A stretch of 64,000 nucleotides of DNA from Trichobilharzia regenti. Its lineage: Eukaryota; Platyhelminthes; Trematoda; Strigeidida; Schistosomatidae. Within the stretch, counting starts at the first letter, position 1. The number at the start of each line of letters is the position of its first letter. This document shows, piece by piece, positions 36,390 to 48,369 of this stretch. The position numbers were made by a program, and so were the translations under genes. Below the pieces are notes generated by a model that was not told where the DNA came from, did not search any database, and saw only the letters and a list, made by a program, of their open reading frames with translations. Where the stretch lies: positions 74,533,168 to 74,597,167 of the forward strand of contig OX235270.1 in assembly GCA_944472135.2 (NCBI GenBank), in the 5' to 3' direction.

Positions 36390-37000
36390 TTAATGTCTTA
36401 AAATCGCATCGTTTTCTCCCCTTAAGTGACGTAATTGACTATTTTTATCATAATAAAACACAACCCAGTGTCTAGACATTTTCAAAGCATTCAATCTGAA
36501 CTTGGTTTGAATATCTGCGTCTTTCTTTATAATAAAGTAAACTTCAACTTTGAAGTTAACTAACCTCCGAACTGCCAATGAAATCCGTTTACTTCAAGTT
36601 TATCTATCAGTTTTTTATACCACTTATTGAATGAAATGTTTACCTGATAAGGTCCTTCTTGAATTAAGTGAAAATGTGAAAATTTAACTGATACTCTATC
36701 AAATTTCTGTAAACTAATTATTCTGTTAAACCATTTTTTTCATTTACTGAAGATTATATCTGAAAATGGAGTCGGCTTGAAACCTTGTTCATCTTTTTCT
36801 AATCTAAGACCTGTGTAATTTTGTAAAGAGATAAATCCATTTAGCAGAGATGGCTTGTCTTTACGTTTATCATACATTTCGATGATGTGGTAAACATGGC
36901 TGTTAGCAGTCATCTCAAAAGCCAGATTTCCAAACTAAGACTTACAAATATCAAACAAAAGTGGTCGTAATGGATTGCTCATAGTAACACCACTCACCTT
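36390..37000 (-). pseudogene. Decayed coding region, possibly PLE reverse transcriptase
   Basis: On the minus strand, frames joined across stops and a frameshift read KVSGVTMSNPLRPLLFDI (fits the PLE RT motif G-V-x-M-x-x-P-L-x-P-L). SLLNGFISLQNYTGLRLEKD then EQGFKPTPFSDIIF follows, fitting the region after the YVDD box. A less familiar part comes next (KKWFNRIISLQKFDRVSVKF, SFNKWYKKLIDKLEVNGF). After a frameshift near 36570 it continues LVNFKVEVYFIIKKDADIQ. The YVDD box is missing. The last 300 bases do not match a PLE domain I know, so a second source is possible. Confidence 0.45.
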
Positions 37001-37009
37001 CGAAAGATG

Positions 37010-38430
37010 AGTGAACGCTCTCCTTAATAATAGCACTAGGAATATGAATAATAATAACCCTGAAATATGTTAGAGGAATAGACGATGAAGACTAGTAGCG
37101 GATATGCTATCGCAAAAGATACTGACATTCTGGTTCAAAGATAAGTTAGTTAGTCATGAATTCACATTACAAGGTTACACCTTCTTGTCCTATTTATTTA
37201 AGTCAACAGGACAATGAAGCATCTGGTTAAGTTAAATTGAATTTCCGGTTGACTTATTTAACTTGACCTAAATGCTCAGTCTTTGTTTGTATGCCAGCTA
37301 CTATTCCGGATTTTTCGGTCATTTCTTATGGTTTATATGATATGATTTAGTTTGATTGATGAACGAAAAGTCAAACATGACCCAGTAGCCTGATCCATGA
37401 CGCTTTGACGTTTGAAACGATTGGTACTGGGTTCTAGCGTTGGTGCGAAAATCAACACTTGCTAGGGAATCGGGTACCTCGGAAATAAGACGAAATTATT
37501 AATCTGGGTTCTACTGCTAGTCGACATCAAACCAGTCATTGAGGTGAGAAGTATCTTTCAAAGAAAAGTTACGTAATTCTGTATAACGTGGTGAGTAATT
37601 TTCACTCACCACTTTGTAATTTATGCCTGGAGTTGCACACATCGATATTATTTAACGTAAGATATTGATGTATTCATGTATCAGACAAAATCCACAACGA
37701 TTCAGATATTCAGATCCCAAAATGTTTTGAAGAATTAACCGATGTATACGTGCCACTATGGACATATCATTCAGATAAGTCAGTTTCACATAATTATTTC
37801 ACTGTAAATATTTTTCAAAGGAATGATGTGATAACATTGTTAGAAGTAGACATCAAACTTACTAACTATCATCAAGGTAGATGTAAATGAAGCGACTATC
37901 CTGCTTTTTATTGTGTGTCATCATTTATTCGTATTTTGACTAATTTCATAGCATCAGCCTACATGTAGGTGGAACGAGTAAACAAGATAATCTAACACTA
38001 TTTAACATTCCTAATTTATTATCGACAACGGATTGGGATTATTTGCACGTGTCACATGCCTAATGAAAAATGATTCCAACTGAAACAAAGACATATTCTT
38101 TTGAATTTTACAGCTGCATAATCCTCAGCTTTTTTTCAAAGTAATTTCTGGGATTTTTAATTGTAACTGTAACCGTCTGTATTTTTGAAAATACCGTGGT
38201 GCTATAGTTCTCATCATCGCTAAGACTAAAATATTAGAAGAAGTCTGGATTTGGTTTTATTTCAGCCATATATTATTATTGAATATTAAATGAAAACTAG
38301 TTATGATGATTTATCAATAGAATGATAAGATGGCTAATATGATTTTTCCAAGTCACTCATAGATACGACAGTTTGTGATGATAGTAATAGGAGTAAGAAC
38401 GGTATAACTTGGTAGATAAATCCAGATTAT
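37010..38430. other. Unannotated stretch with one decayed Sm-alpha-type SINE
   Basis: At about 37395-37530 a degenerate copy is visible: GACGCTTTGACGTTTGAAAC, TACTGGGTTCTAGCG, then AAATAAGACGAAATTATT and GGGTTCTACTGCTAGTCG. The rest shows nothing recognisable. Confidence 0.5.
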
Positions 38431-38436
38431 AGGATA

Positions 38437-38856
38437 TGTGGGGATTTTGGATTAATTGCGGTTGGAAATGGTTTACGACCTCACCTTGGATTAATTACAG
38501 TTGTTAGATATCGTCAGGAATCAACATCTTTTGGAAAGATGATGCATACAGTAGGAAGTCGTGACTACTTCAGTCCATCATGTTAACATGAAGTGGATGC
38601 ACATCAAAGACATTGGTGAGACCAACGATATATTACGAGTTGACAGAGTTAAAACTCAAGGGTCGTTCAATTCCAACCTAAATGTCTGAATGGTCGACGA
38701 CCTGGATCTCGTAACCTGGAGGTCTCGAGTTTGATCATTGATGGGGTCATGGGTGCTCACTGATGAAACGTCCAAGAATAAGACGAAACAGATGTCTAGC
38801 GCTCCCTGTTTACCAGTGGTCTATCTAACCGGTGTTGATTTATGATGAAAATCTAA
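38437..38856 (+). mobile_element. Diverged family B hammerhead SINE
   Basis: The left side starts with a tail-like GTGGGGATTTTGGATTAATT. The plus strand then shows ATCAAAGACATTGG, a decayed tRNA-like head (CTCGTAACCTGGAGGTCTCG), and a ribozyme region with CTGATGA and GACGAAACAGATGTC. It ends GATTTATGATGAAAATC. The layout matches the reverse-oriented unit at 30508, but it is much older. Confidence 0.6.
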
Positions 38857-38869
38857 CAGTTGCATTAGA

Positions 38870-40090
38870 TAAAGGCTAAAGAGACATATAATAAAATTGC
38901 ATCAAGGTAGACTGTAAATAAACTAAGTTTTAATGAGAAAGAAAAATCTTGCGAAGGGTCAGTAATTCAATAGCATTACTCGCGTCCTAACCTTCACTAT
39001 GTCATTAGGCAGCTCACCTATGACAGTACTACACAGTTTACATACATATACAAACAAGAACATTCTAAGAATCATCAAATCCAACAAACGGTAATCGTTT
39101 ACTAATAGATTTTTTATTGTTTTCTCCAGTTTACGACAAACCTTATTCCTTTTTGTAGGATGAGAAGGCATTAGCTTCATCTTATTTCAAGTCAATACTG
39201 CATAGGGGATTGTACTGCAATTCGATATCCCATTTTTCATTGAATTGTTGAATATTAATTATCAAGTATTGGTTTTGTAGGGATTTTGTTTGATTGCATG
39301 GAGGATTTCAATATTAATTAGGTTTTTCGACAGACAGGAAAACGGACACCCTTTTTTAGATGATCAATCCACACAAAAATGTGACCGAGGTGTAGTGAAT
39401 ATTGCGTGAACCTCTGCTGTTGAATCTACAAACTGGGTCAAAATTGAGTAATATCATCAGCAGGCAATTATTATTTAAATAATGTATCTACTGGAAATCA
39501 TTACTTAATGGTATTTTTAAAATCACAGCGTGACTAAGTATTAGTATAACTAATTCACGCGAAATTTCCTTTCCTCTTAACAAAATTACAAAAAGTGAAA
39601 ATCCAGCAAAATTTGTTTGGGAAAAGTGTTAGTTGAAATTTGAAAATAAATCAGTATGACACACTGGTTGAAAATAAATGTGGTCATGACAAGAAGTCAG
39701 GGAATACAGAATCTTTAAAATACTATGGGCTTCTTACAAAGGTCAATATGATGTTTGCTGGGAGTCGGTAATAAAATTTCAACAATTTGATGAGAAATGG
39801 ATAGGTTGATAAATGGAAATGTGATTAATTGTATGAAAATTTCACAAAATAGGTATATGATATAGTCTACAGTAAAGGATGGTGCTTACAAATCAATTCC
39901 ATAGTAATTACATTTGATTTCAGTATGCAATACACTCTGGGTCATGACCACTAAAATTAGACATATATACAGTACTTTCAACATCTCTTTCCTCTTATCC
40001 ATTCCTACGAACTACACCACGCATATTAACACAAATTTTTATATTTTCAAGTGATGTATTACGACATGAAAAATGGATCTGTAACAGTCT
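38870..40090. other. Unannotated; one family B tail fragment
   Basis: At 39262-39320, AAGTATTGGTTTTGTAGGG and GATTTTGTTTGATTGCATGG match the tail of family B. Nothing else recognised. Confidence 0.4.
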
Positions 40091-40099
40091 TATTTACTG

Positions 40100-40420
40100 G
40101 ACGTTTTTGACTAATTTCAAGTTATGGACGGGTATTAGGATGGTTTTATAAAGGAGAAAGAAGATCCCCCCGCCACAGCTCTATCCTAGAACACTTGATC
40201 GAATCCGGACAACAAGCAAATCCACAAAACAAGTTCTCAGTTATCTACACAATACGTGGGAATCTTGCCAAAAAAGTACGAATTAAACTTCTTCAAACTG
40301 CAGAAGCAATGGCAATTCACATATTGAATCCTGAACTCTGCATTCAAAAGAAGTTTGTTCAGTCACTAAATCTACAATGGTCCTTATCTATCTTAACACC
40401 AAATACGTAATTTTGTCTTA
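40100..40420 (+). mobile_element. Penelope-like GIY-YIG C-terminal fragment
   Basis: The plus frame reads YKGERRSPRHSSILEHLIES, then KFSVIYTIRGNLAKKVRIKL, ending ELCIQKKFVQSLNLQWS. It aligns with the endonuclease end at 34698-34907 (AILSHLVDSEHSI..VQKKLIHSL). The GIY-YIG motif itself is upstream and not preserved. Confidence 0.65.
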
Positions 40421-40429
40421 CCTCTTTCT

Positions 40430-41030
40430 TCCTTGTTTGTCTATTTCTTAATTGCATTATTTTCTACCCCCACCCTCTATTGAATCTCTACGCTCATGAC
40501 GACTGTTGCTAACTCGATTTTCGTTTATTTTTAAGTGAATTCTACTCAGCTTATTAACTTAACTCTCATTCATTTTTCATTGAACCCTTTCAGTTAGATT
40601 ACGTCATCCAACCTACTTTTGTAACTTTATTTTAGTTTCTAACCGATTAACGCCTTCAAAATTACGTAATTTGTTTGTCAAAAACTAACAATTGCATTAA
40701 CACATCTTTGGAATTTTTTCTTTTTGTTGCCAAGACAAATTACTATAAATTTGCGATTTGTACAGCTTGAGAATGATATCGCCGAAAAGAGTAACTTTTT
40801 GCTGAACACCTTTTCTTTTCTACCTTAGATTCATTCAAAAGCCTACAGGTTCTTAATGTTAGTAAAAGAATGAAAATTTTGCATAGCAGTTTGTTTCATA
40901 AAGTGATCACTAACGGAGTTATGTCATGCTGATTTGCTTATACGATTATCTAACTTCGTGTCTACAGTTTGATTACTTTCTACTTAATTATTATATGTGC
41001 AGAATGAATATTGCTTACTTAATATTGTGG
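40430..41030. other. Unannotated AT-rich stretch
   Basis: No feature recognised. Confidence 0.35.
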
Positions 41031-41040
41031 TTTAACGCTC

Positions 41041-41146
41041 TGTGATCTCGCCTTGTAACCGGAAGGTCCTGGGTCCGAATCTCAGTCGGTGGGTTCATCC
41101 TGATGAAGAGGCCCGAACTAGGTCAAAACAGCTTTCAAGTACTCCC
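41041..41146 (+). mobile_element. Family B hammerhead SINE fragment
   Basis: Starts in the tRNA-like head (CTCGCCTTGTAACCGGAAGG, B box GGGTCCGAATCTC) and runs through CTGATGAAGAGGCC, ACTAGGTCAAAACAGC and CAAGTACTCCC. The GAAA core is changed to AAAA, so the ribozyme is dead. It is cut by the next element. Confidence 0.7.
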
Positions 41147-41151
41147 TTTTT

Positions 41152-41227
41152 GTGCGTTGTTAGCACAGCGGTTAGGACTCTCGCCAACCATGCTAATGGT
41201 CTGGGGCTCGATATCCTGCTAACGCAC
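41152..41227 (+). repeat. tRNA-like element with intact acceptor stem
   Basis: The ends GTGCGTT (41152-41158) and AACGCAC (41221-41227) pair perfectly as a 7 bp acceptor stem. Between them are an A-box-like ACAGCGGTTAGG and a B-box-like GGGCTCGATATCC. The anticodon region does not form a normal arm, so this is probably the head of a tRNA-derived SINE related to 1353 and not a working tRNA gene. Confidence 0.5.
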
Positions 41228-41420
41228 ACCTGATATCAGTGGTCGGACTGGAAAATTTGGGCTACTGTTATCATATGCTGAAAGTTGCATACTTGTACCG
41301 AAAATACGGTGTGGAATCAAGCTGTCATCAAAAATATTACACTTAATAGGCATAATACTGATGAACAATTAGTCAATCTATTATCAAGCTGAACAATCGT
41401 ATATATGTGGTTTTTAAGAA

Positions 41421-41628
41421 ACCATGATTATAATCACAAATATTTTAATTGCATTTCATACTATTATTATTTCATGTATTCGCACCTTTGACCTAATTTT
41501 CTCACCGGATATAATTTCTTAAAAAACCATATATATAAGATTGTACAGCTTGATAATAAATTCGTTGAAAAGAGTCTCTTCGCTGAATATTGTGTACTTA
41601 ATGCTACAATGGGAATCATTAAATCAGT
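41421..41628 (+). repeat. Dispersed repeat F, copy 2
   Basis: Matches 10556-10745 in the same orientation. It carries a 16-base insertion near 41460 that looks like a local duplication around TTTCAT. Confidence 0.75.
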
Positions 41629-41899
41629 CAATCACCAGTCTGTATCTTGGTCTGACCTCATTAATCTTTTAAGCTGTTACTCTGTTCCATCTCATAATAT
41701 GACTTTGTCACCATAGAAATAGTAATAAAGAAGACGTTCTTGTAGATTACTTAACTTCTTGAGGTATACCGCTTTACATTTAGCCAAAGTAATAGATCCT
41801 AATCAATAAATTAAACTTAAAATGCATAAACAGCAGAATTACCGAATTTGTATTAAGCATAAAACTTGACCACAGCAGTAGTGTATAATGCCACCACAA

Positions 41900-42150
41900 A
41901 GTAAATTTATTTGATGAAACCGCACAACGCTACAGTATTATTTACTGATAACGTTTCCAGCACAGTTTACTGTAAATAGTCATATCAAGATCACATAATT
42001 TTCAGACTTCGTCCATATAGTTCAGCTACTTCTCAAAGTTTGATTTTATTGGCAGTAATAATAGTATTGGCGATGAAATAGTCTTTCTGCATATGTTAGG
42101 TGTTGATTCAATGAATAAAGTTTCAGTAATTAACATCTCTTTCCACCTAT
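41900..42150. repeat. PLE-end repeat, extended copy 1
   Basis: CAGTATTATTTACTGATAAC, CAGCACAGTTTACTG and CATATCAAGATCACATA are shared with 63750-63970, and the similarity goes on for about 200 bases (GCATATGTTAGGTGTTGATT). The first block also matches 42848 and 53757. Confidence 0.6.
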
Positions 42151-42159
42151 CTGTATTGC

Positions 42160-42840
42160 TTTTAAAGACTGTAAGTGTATACCATCCCATTATGTGATTG
42201 CGTCAATGCAAGAATTGCGACTCCAGAGTTTCTCTTTAAACTGTCTATCATAGTAGGGTCAATCATTCATATTTTGTGACAGTCTTACTGCCCCTAGTTT
42301 ACTGGTCTGACAAAAATAGTTGACCTCACAGTCATTGCAAGGTATTTTTCGGATTACATTATTTTGTCTAAATGGGTTAGTTGGCTCATTTAGCATTCTG
42401 AGCTCACCCCTGAGTAATTTTGTAGGTTTAAATCCCACCCTAATGCTTTCCCTGTCAAAAATCCTACGTAATATTTAAGATGCCCCTTCTTTGTATGGTG
42501 AACCTGTAATATTATTAGGGTTTCCTTGGTTTCCGAGTAGGACATAGGTCGTCAACAGAACATTTCCATTTTGTCCTCTTCTCTTTAGCTAGCTCCGCGA
42601 TTCCCCATACACTCTTACCTCCACACACATTTTCCTGCATGTCACCCTGAGACGCACAACTCACTGTTTCTCATTAGAGTTCCTTTAAATCTTTTCTTTT
42701 TTGAGTTACAGTCAATAGTTTTTTTCTTGTTAGCTTTTATTATTTTCTCAGTCATTATTTGGGATGCTTGTTTAGCATCAAGGCTTCTTCTATTTGTATT
42801 ATTGGTATAAGTAATAAATTTGGGCACTGTGGTACAGTAT
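42160..42840. other. Unannotated stretch
   Basis: No gene recognised; a lysine-rich minus frame at 42642-42878 has no domain and overlaps the next repeat. Confidence 0.35.
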
Positions 42841-42847
42841 AACTCAA

Positions 42848-43383
42848 ATATGGATAAGATTTTATTTTGATAAATCACACAGTGTTATACAGTAATATTA
42901 ACTGATGTCGTTTCGAGCACAAACTATTGCTCATAATCATATCAAGTCGCTCACACAACCTTTTCCCTTCATATTTATACATGAGTGAAACTGATTAGAC
43001 ATTTGAATAAAAATCAATATAAGATAATGCACATTCAGAGATAATAATATAAAAGGAGGGTAATAAATAATCTTAAAATTCTGTTTCAGTTCACGTGCAT
43101 TATAACTTTCTAACAAGTTACTTATTTCGACTATAAAAACATCTTATTTCCCATCTGATTGTATTTGATTGATAACTCTAGTATTATTTCTGAATGTACA
43201 TTATGTTATGTTGGTATTTTTTCAAATGTCTAATCAGCTTCACTCATGTTTAAATATGAAGGGAAAAAATGGTGTGAGTGACTTGTTATGATTATGAGCA
43301 GTAGTTTGTGCTCGAAACGACATCAGTTAATATTACTGTATAACACTGTGTGATTTATCAAAATAAAATCTTATCCATAAGAG
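42848..43383. mobile_element. Element with about 180 bp inverted repeats
   Basis: Left arm 42848-43020 and right arm 43208-43383 are inverted copies, about 90% or more identical by eye. Both show GGATAAGATTTTATTTTGAT, AATCACACAGTG, CTGATGTCGTTTCGAGCAC and CTGATTAGACATTTGAA. The arm sequence is the same repeat that follows the PLE frame at 54240. The 190-base centre has no coding potential. Confidence 0.75.
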
Positions 43384-43389
43384 ATTTCT

Positions 43390-43870
43390 ACTTGTCTCAA
43401 TATTTGGGTTTTCTGATGTACTAATTAGAATAATCGGTCGGTTTGGTAGATATCCAACTAAGTTTGCCTTTACAGATAACGGATAAGATGAATTAAAGTC
43501 CTAATATTTATTAGAGAACGTTGGTTTTTTTCACAAACTTCCGTTCATATTTTACCTTCTTCCATTAGCTTTATTTTACAACCTAATATAGCTAATTATC
43601 AGTGTTCATTTTCTGAGTCAAATATTAATTTTTAATCTCTCAATTATTGAGTGTATAAGCGCGAAGAAATAAGAAATGCATTCTGTTTTTAACACTTTGA
43701 TAGTATCATTCACATATCTCCACAATATTTTTGGGATCGGATTTTCCCGTCTGTCTACAAAGATATCTGCCACAATTTCGTATATTATTGATCCCTTCTG
43801 CTTGTCGCCCCGAAGACAGCAGATGTGAAGGAAAGCATACTTGCTCCACCTTTCTAGGGAGCTTCGTCTC
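43390..43870. other. Unannotated stretch
   Basis: A minus frame at 43618-43878 shows no domain. Confidence 0.3.
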
Positions 43871-43876
43871 AGCCAC

Positions 43877-44530
43877 ATGCAGTCGGAACAGATGAAGAGG
43901 TCAAAGCCAGAATCGGAAAGGCGAATTACGCCTTCATCAACCTGAAACCAGTTTGAAAGTCTTCTGCTTCACTCAGCCAACATAAACAACAAGGTTCATA
44001 TTTTCAAGACAAATATCAGTTGAATCAGTCACCTCTTCTATACTGGTCAGAAACTTGCAGTGTGCTTAACGAAAAGCGTGTGCTCCAACACGCTACTGCA
44101 GACTTTTATCAGGAGATGCCTTCTCTGTCTGGCTTAATATTGAAGATCGAATGGCCAGCTGGCAGGCCAGAGAGATTTAGCCACAATAAACTCTGGCTGG
44201 CTGACAACAGACCAACCAAGAGGCGATCTCTCAACAAATATGTAGGAGAAGATGGAAATGGATAATGAATACGATGTGGAGGCCGTCGAATCACATCGCG
44301 TGCAGTGCAGTCAGTCCATTGCTCGAGTACAAACCACTCGGGAAGTGACGAGTGTGTCGTCGGTGTGAGGGTCACATGGAGGAGATCGTATGAGTTTTAT
44401 GAGATGAGAGATCATGCTTAATCGTGTACCCAGCTGAAGAGGACATCAGAGAATAGAACAAAGTGAAGATGTGTTGTTGAGGCCCTGTGTTCCCCTCGGA
44501 ACCCATGGGAACATTAATATAGTAATGATG
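43877..44530 (+). mobile_element. 5'-truncated RTE, C-terminal end and 3'UTR
   Basis: Plus frames show the post-RT region (VGTDEEVKARIGKANYAFIN type) and TADFYQEMPSLSGLILKIEW, the same block as in the RTE at 18835. After further frameshifts it ends GAGGCCCTGTGTTCCCCTCG and a short ATATAGTAATGATG tail. Its 3' end matches the one at 18605. Confidence 0.7.
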
Positions 44531-44539
44531 GTGAAACAA

Positions 44540-45850
44540 TGTCAATTTTACTGCCAGTAATATTATAAATATCTTTTATTTACCGTATGAATTCGATAGT
44601 ATCGTTTACGGACGTTATTGTTTAAGCTACAGAATGACAAACACATGAATTTTGCAACCATTACAACTGAATGAATCTTATGCCTTATAATCTGTAGGGA
44701 AATTGAGAGGTCTTTTGACAATTTAATCTAAGGCAGAAATCTTTATACGCATTATTCAATTTGTTTTCATGTTCCACTTGTAAACAAATAGTAGTGTTTA
44801 ATTAGATTTTCTAAAATAACAACAAATTGCTTTTGTAGAAAATCAATATATTCTTTTTATTTCCTGAATTATATTGCTATATGATACACTGGATTTGGAT
44901 GTCATCGTCTACTTTCTTCTCTTTTCTGTAATAGTCATGAATGTCAGCAGTTTTTGATGTTGAGTGTCTACGCCTTACATAAAGGTGATTTTATTTAATG
45001 ATAAAAACATGTTCACAACTAATTTGTGAAACTGATGAACACTAGAATTATTTGACACGTAAATTATTCATAAAAAAGTTTACTGTGAATTGTCTGATAA
45101 ATATATATTGTTATAGATGAATATAGAGGTGAATTCAGACGACAGTTGAAAAGCACACATTAATTTAGCAATACATGTTCGCATACGGTTTGAGAGTGGA
45201 ATTGCAGGTTAGTCTGATAGAATATCCCTAACAGTTATTTCTTCTCAGGACTCTAGAGTTATAGAATGAAATATTTGTGATCATTATAATAATAAACAAA
45301 TAAAAATAGTACTAATTTACTTTATTCCAAAAACAGTACTTATAATAAAGAATGGAATTCTTAGCGTTTGTCACAATATCGCATCTGATTTATTTAAAAT
45401 ATAAGTAAAATTAAAAATTAAAACAAAAAGTAACCAGAGGAATTTGTCCACGTTTACGATATAAAGTCAAAAATATTCGAAGCACGAATTGAGATCATTA
45501 AATATAATAATAATAATGACAGTGAGTTTCTTTCAAACAGTATTGTCGATTCAGTTTGGAAATTTCAGCATGTTATCATAGAGTATTGAATCTAATGTTC
45601 TGTTGATATAGTATAGTGAGGGGAAATACAAGACTAACAGTGGTAACACAGCTTAAACGATGTTCATACTTATGAAAAATAAATAAATAAATAAAAATCG
45701 AGAGGATTTTAAATATAAGAAATACAATAACAATAAAGTTTGGTACTGTAAGCGTGGAAGAGATGGTTTATTTAGTAGTGCAAAGAAGGTTAGTTGGTTC
45801 ATCCCTGACACCATTTTCATCACATAAAGTACGTGCTAAATATGGTATAG
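44540..45850. other. Unannotated AT-rich stretch
   Basis: No feature recognised. Confidence 0.35.
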
Positions 45851-45864
45851 TGGAATTTTTATAC

Positions 45865-46602
45865 TTAGACGAGGTGTGGTTGGGTTATACCTGAGTACCT
45901 TAACTTCTTGATGTAAAAATTCAGACGAAATATTCTTTTAGAAATCGCTAAGACATCGGAAGACCAGGATAAGTCAGAAGAAAGAATTAATCCAAGATAC
46001 TTAACTTCAGACTTGATTTCTATATCAGTGTCATCAATTTTGCAAGGGTTATAGAAACCACCGGCTTCGTTTAACTTTTGTTTACATCGCAAACTGAAAT
46101 TAACAGTCTGACATTTGGAAAGATTTAGTTTAAGGCCGTTACACGAAGACCATTTGCTAATTCCTGATAAAAAGCTGTTCATCTTAGCACAGTCAAGCTG
46201 GGAGTTAACAGACATTGAAATAATTAGATCATCGGCATACTTAACAAAGTTCATTTCATCAAAGTGAGGCAAATCATGCAACAAGAAAGAAAACTGAAAA
46301 GGAGAAAGGACAATGCCTTGAGGGACACCAGCCTCAGTAAGCAACGAAGTGGACGACTTTCCCTGACATACAGTGTACTGCTTTCTTCCTGAGAAATAAG
46401 AATGCAGACATTTGACAACTCAACAGTCAGTTTGAGTTTCAGCAAGTTTGTTTAACAAAATGTCCCTAGATATTGAGCCGAAAGCAGATGTGTAATCTAA
46501 GAAGGTGCAGCGAACAAATTTAGCCCTCTTGTCTAAGCTGGAGACAGTGTTATGGTACAAGACTGCGGCTGATATATTTTTATGTAGAATAACAGATCAC
46601 TT
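45865..46602 (-). mobile_element. CR1-like LINE reverse transcriptase fragment
   Basis: One minus frame, broken only by TGA at 46420-46422, carries RT motifs in order. These are CTFLDYTSAFGSI (motif A with its aspartate), EAGVPQGIVLSPFQFSFLLH (motif B), FVKYADDLIISMSV (catalytic YADD), then NGLKLNLSKCQTVNF and VKYLGLILSSDLSWSSDV. This is the fingers-palm part of a non-LTR RT of the CR1/Jockey kind, to which SR1 of schistosomes belongs. The catalytic residues are intact. The frame ends at 45865 and downstream sequence is frameshifted. No endonuclease is seen. Confidence 0.8.
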
Positions 46603-46609
46603 ATAGGAT

Positions 46610-47885
46610 GACGAAGTGAACAGAATTCGTCCACCAAACGTGATGTAAATGGATGAATATGATGAATAATCATGATGAAGGGATAAAATGCGAGAAAAAG
46701 AAAATCAGAATCTGATTCAAGGTTGCATAACGTGTCTGATGAGTGGTTAGTACAAAATGGTACTCCTAAAATAGGAAAAAGTAGCCCTTTTGTTTCACTC
46801 AGAAATAATAACTAGTCATCTCTTAAGAGCATTTCTTGTTCATTAGTACCTAGCGTCAAATATGAAACATTTGTTGATTTAAAAATGGCCCACTTAACCA
46901 TCTAGTTTCCAAAGCTACGAATCCCAAATAGATTAGGCCTTGAGATTTTTATAACTTCTCATATCTTTGGTAACAGTATAATGATAAGCAATTGCTTGTT
47001 GAATCATTCTTCCCTCAGTCCGCATACCTATAATTCATTTTCGTACTTGACTGTTATAGTTGAAATCTGATGGAATGAAAAACTGTTAGGCTTAAATTTC
47101 TTACACTGACTTGAGATGTGTGTTGCTTGTTGATTGCTCAAGTATGTGAACAGAACATTGTTACTCGTAAAAATGTTGAATATATATTTTCCAGTTTACT
47201 GTGTTCTGTCAAAAATAAAATCAAACTGAATGACTGAATAAATATTCTCTAACAGCAAGCTCAACTTTTTTTTTCTATTCACACTATTTTTCTATGTACC
47301 AATGTTCGTTTTTTCTTTTTTTTTTGAATTTTAAAAGCAACATATGTAACCGATTCGACAGATGTATGCAAAAGATATCTAAATTATAGTTTTTCACAAA
47401 GATATTTTTCAATCTTTTTCCACTTTTCAGTCGCGTAGATGAATTATGATGACGTTGTAAACAAACACATGTAAAGAGAGTTAGAATTTAAAGATGACTT
47501 GTTAAAGTGAAATTAAAGGAAGAGAAATTTTAGAAATAAATGTGAAAAAGGAATGCTGAAAAAAGCCAAAACAACTGTGTAAACACAGATAATTGCATAT
47601 ATTTTACTCTCTCATTAAGATGTTGTTATCCTTTTCATTCAAACTAACTTGGTTTTACTTTGAAATATATACATATCTGTAAAGTATCAAGTGTCCATCA
47701 GAGTTTGATAAAATTATAAAAGTAGTTATTTTCATAGTTTCAGTTTATTTTATGTTTTACTTTAGAAAAGGATAAATGTTGCTTGTATGAATGATTCCGT
47801 AAATGGTGCCTTACACTAACTGTATATGAGAAAGAATTGTTCTAAAAAAAAGACTAATAATAAAAAATATTTGCTAGAGAATGCA
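46610..47885. other. Unannotated AT-rich stretch
   Basis: No feature recognised. Confidence 0.35.
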
Positions 47886-47899
47886 TCACTCAGTCTCTG

Positions 47900-48325
47900 A
47901 GTGATGTAGTCAGGTTAGGTTGTCTTCTCGGCATCAGTCGAGCTTCAAAGCCACTGCAACGACACCAATCCAACGGCTTCACTAAACCATTTAACCGGTA
48001 GTAGCGACGGGCGGTGTTTACAAAGGGCAGAAACGTAATCAGCGCAAGCTTATGACTTGCACTTACCAGGAATTCCTGGTTCACGGGGAATAGTCGCAAG
48101 CCCCGATCCCAGTCACGACGGTGATGAAACAGTTGGGCCAACCCTTTCGAGCCAGGTTCCCAGACTAGCTGGAACCGTCATTGTAGCGCACGTGTGGCCC
48201 GGACATCTAAGGACATCAAAGACCTGTTGTTGCTCAATTTCGTACGATATTGATGTGCCAAGTGTCCCTGTAGGAAGTAAAAACTGGCACCGTACCCGCC
48301 GGATGACGGCCACACTACTGCATAA
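47900..48325 (-). pseudogene. 18S rRNA 3'-region fragment
   Basis: The minus strand carries universal 18S blocks in order: AGGGACACTTGGC, ATTGAGCAACAACAGGTC, GATGTCCTTAGATGTCCGGG, CACGTGCGCTACAATGACGG, CGTGACTGGGATCGGGGCTT, CAGGAATTCCTGGTAAGTGC and the CACCGCCCGTCGCTACTACC block. It then runs into helix 44 (CCGAGAAGACAACCTAACC) and diverges before the 3' end of 18S. There are many substitutions and both ends are cut. It is much more GC-rich than its surroundings. Short frames here are artefacts of rRNA sequence. Confidence 0.9.
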
Positions 48326-48369
48326 AGAAGCAGTTAATGTACTGAACGTATAAATTAATCTAAGGTTCA

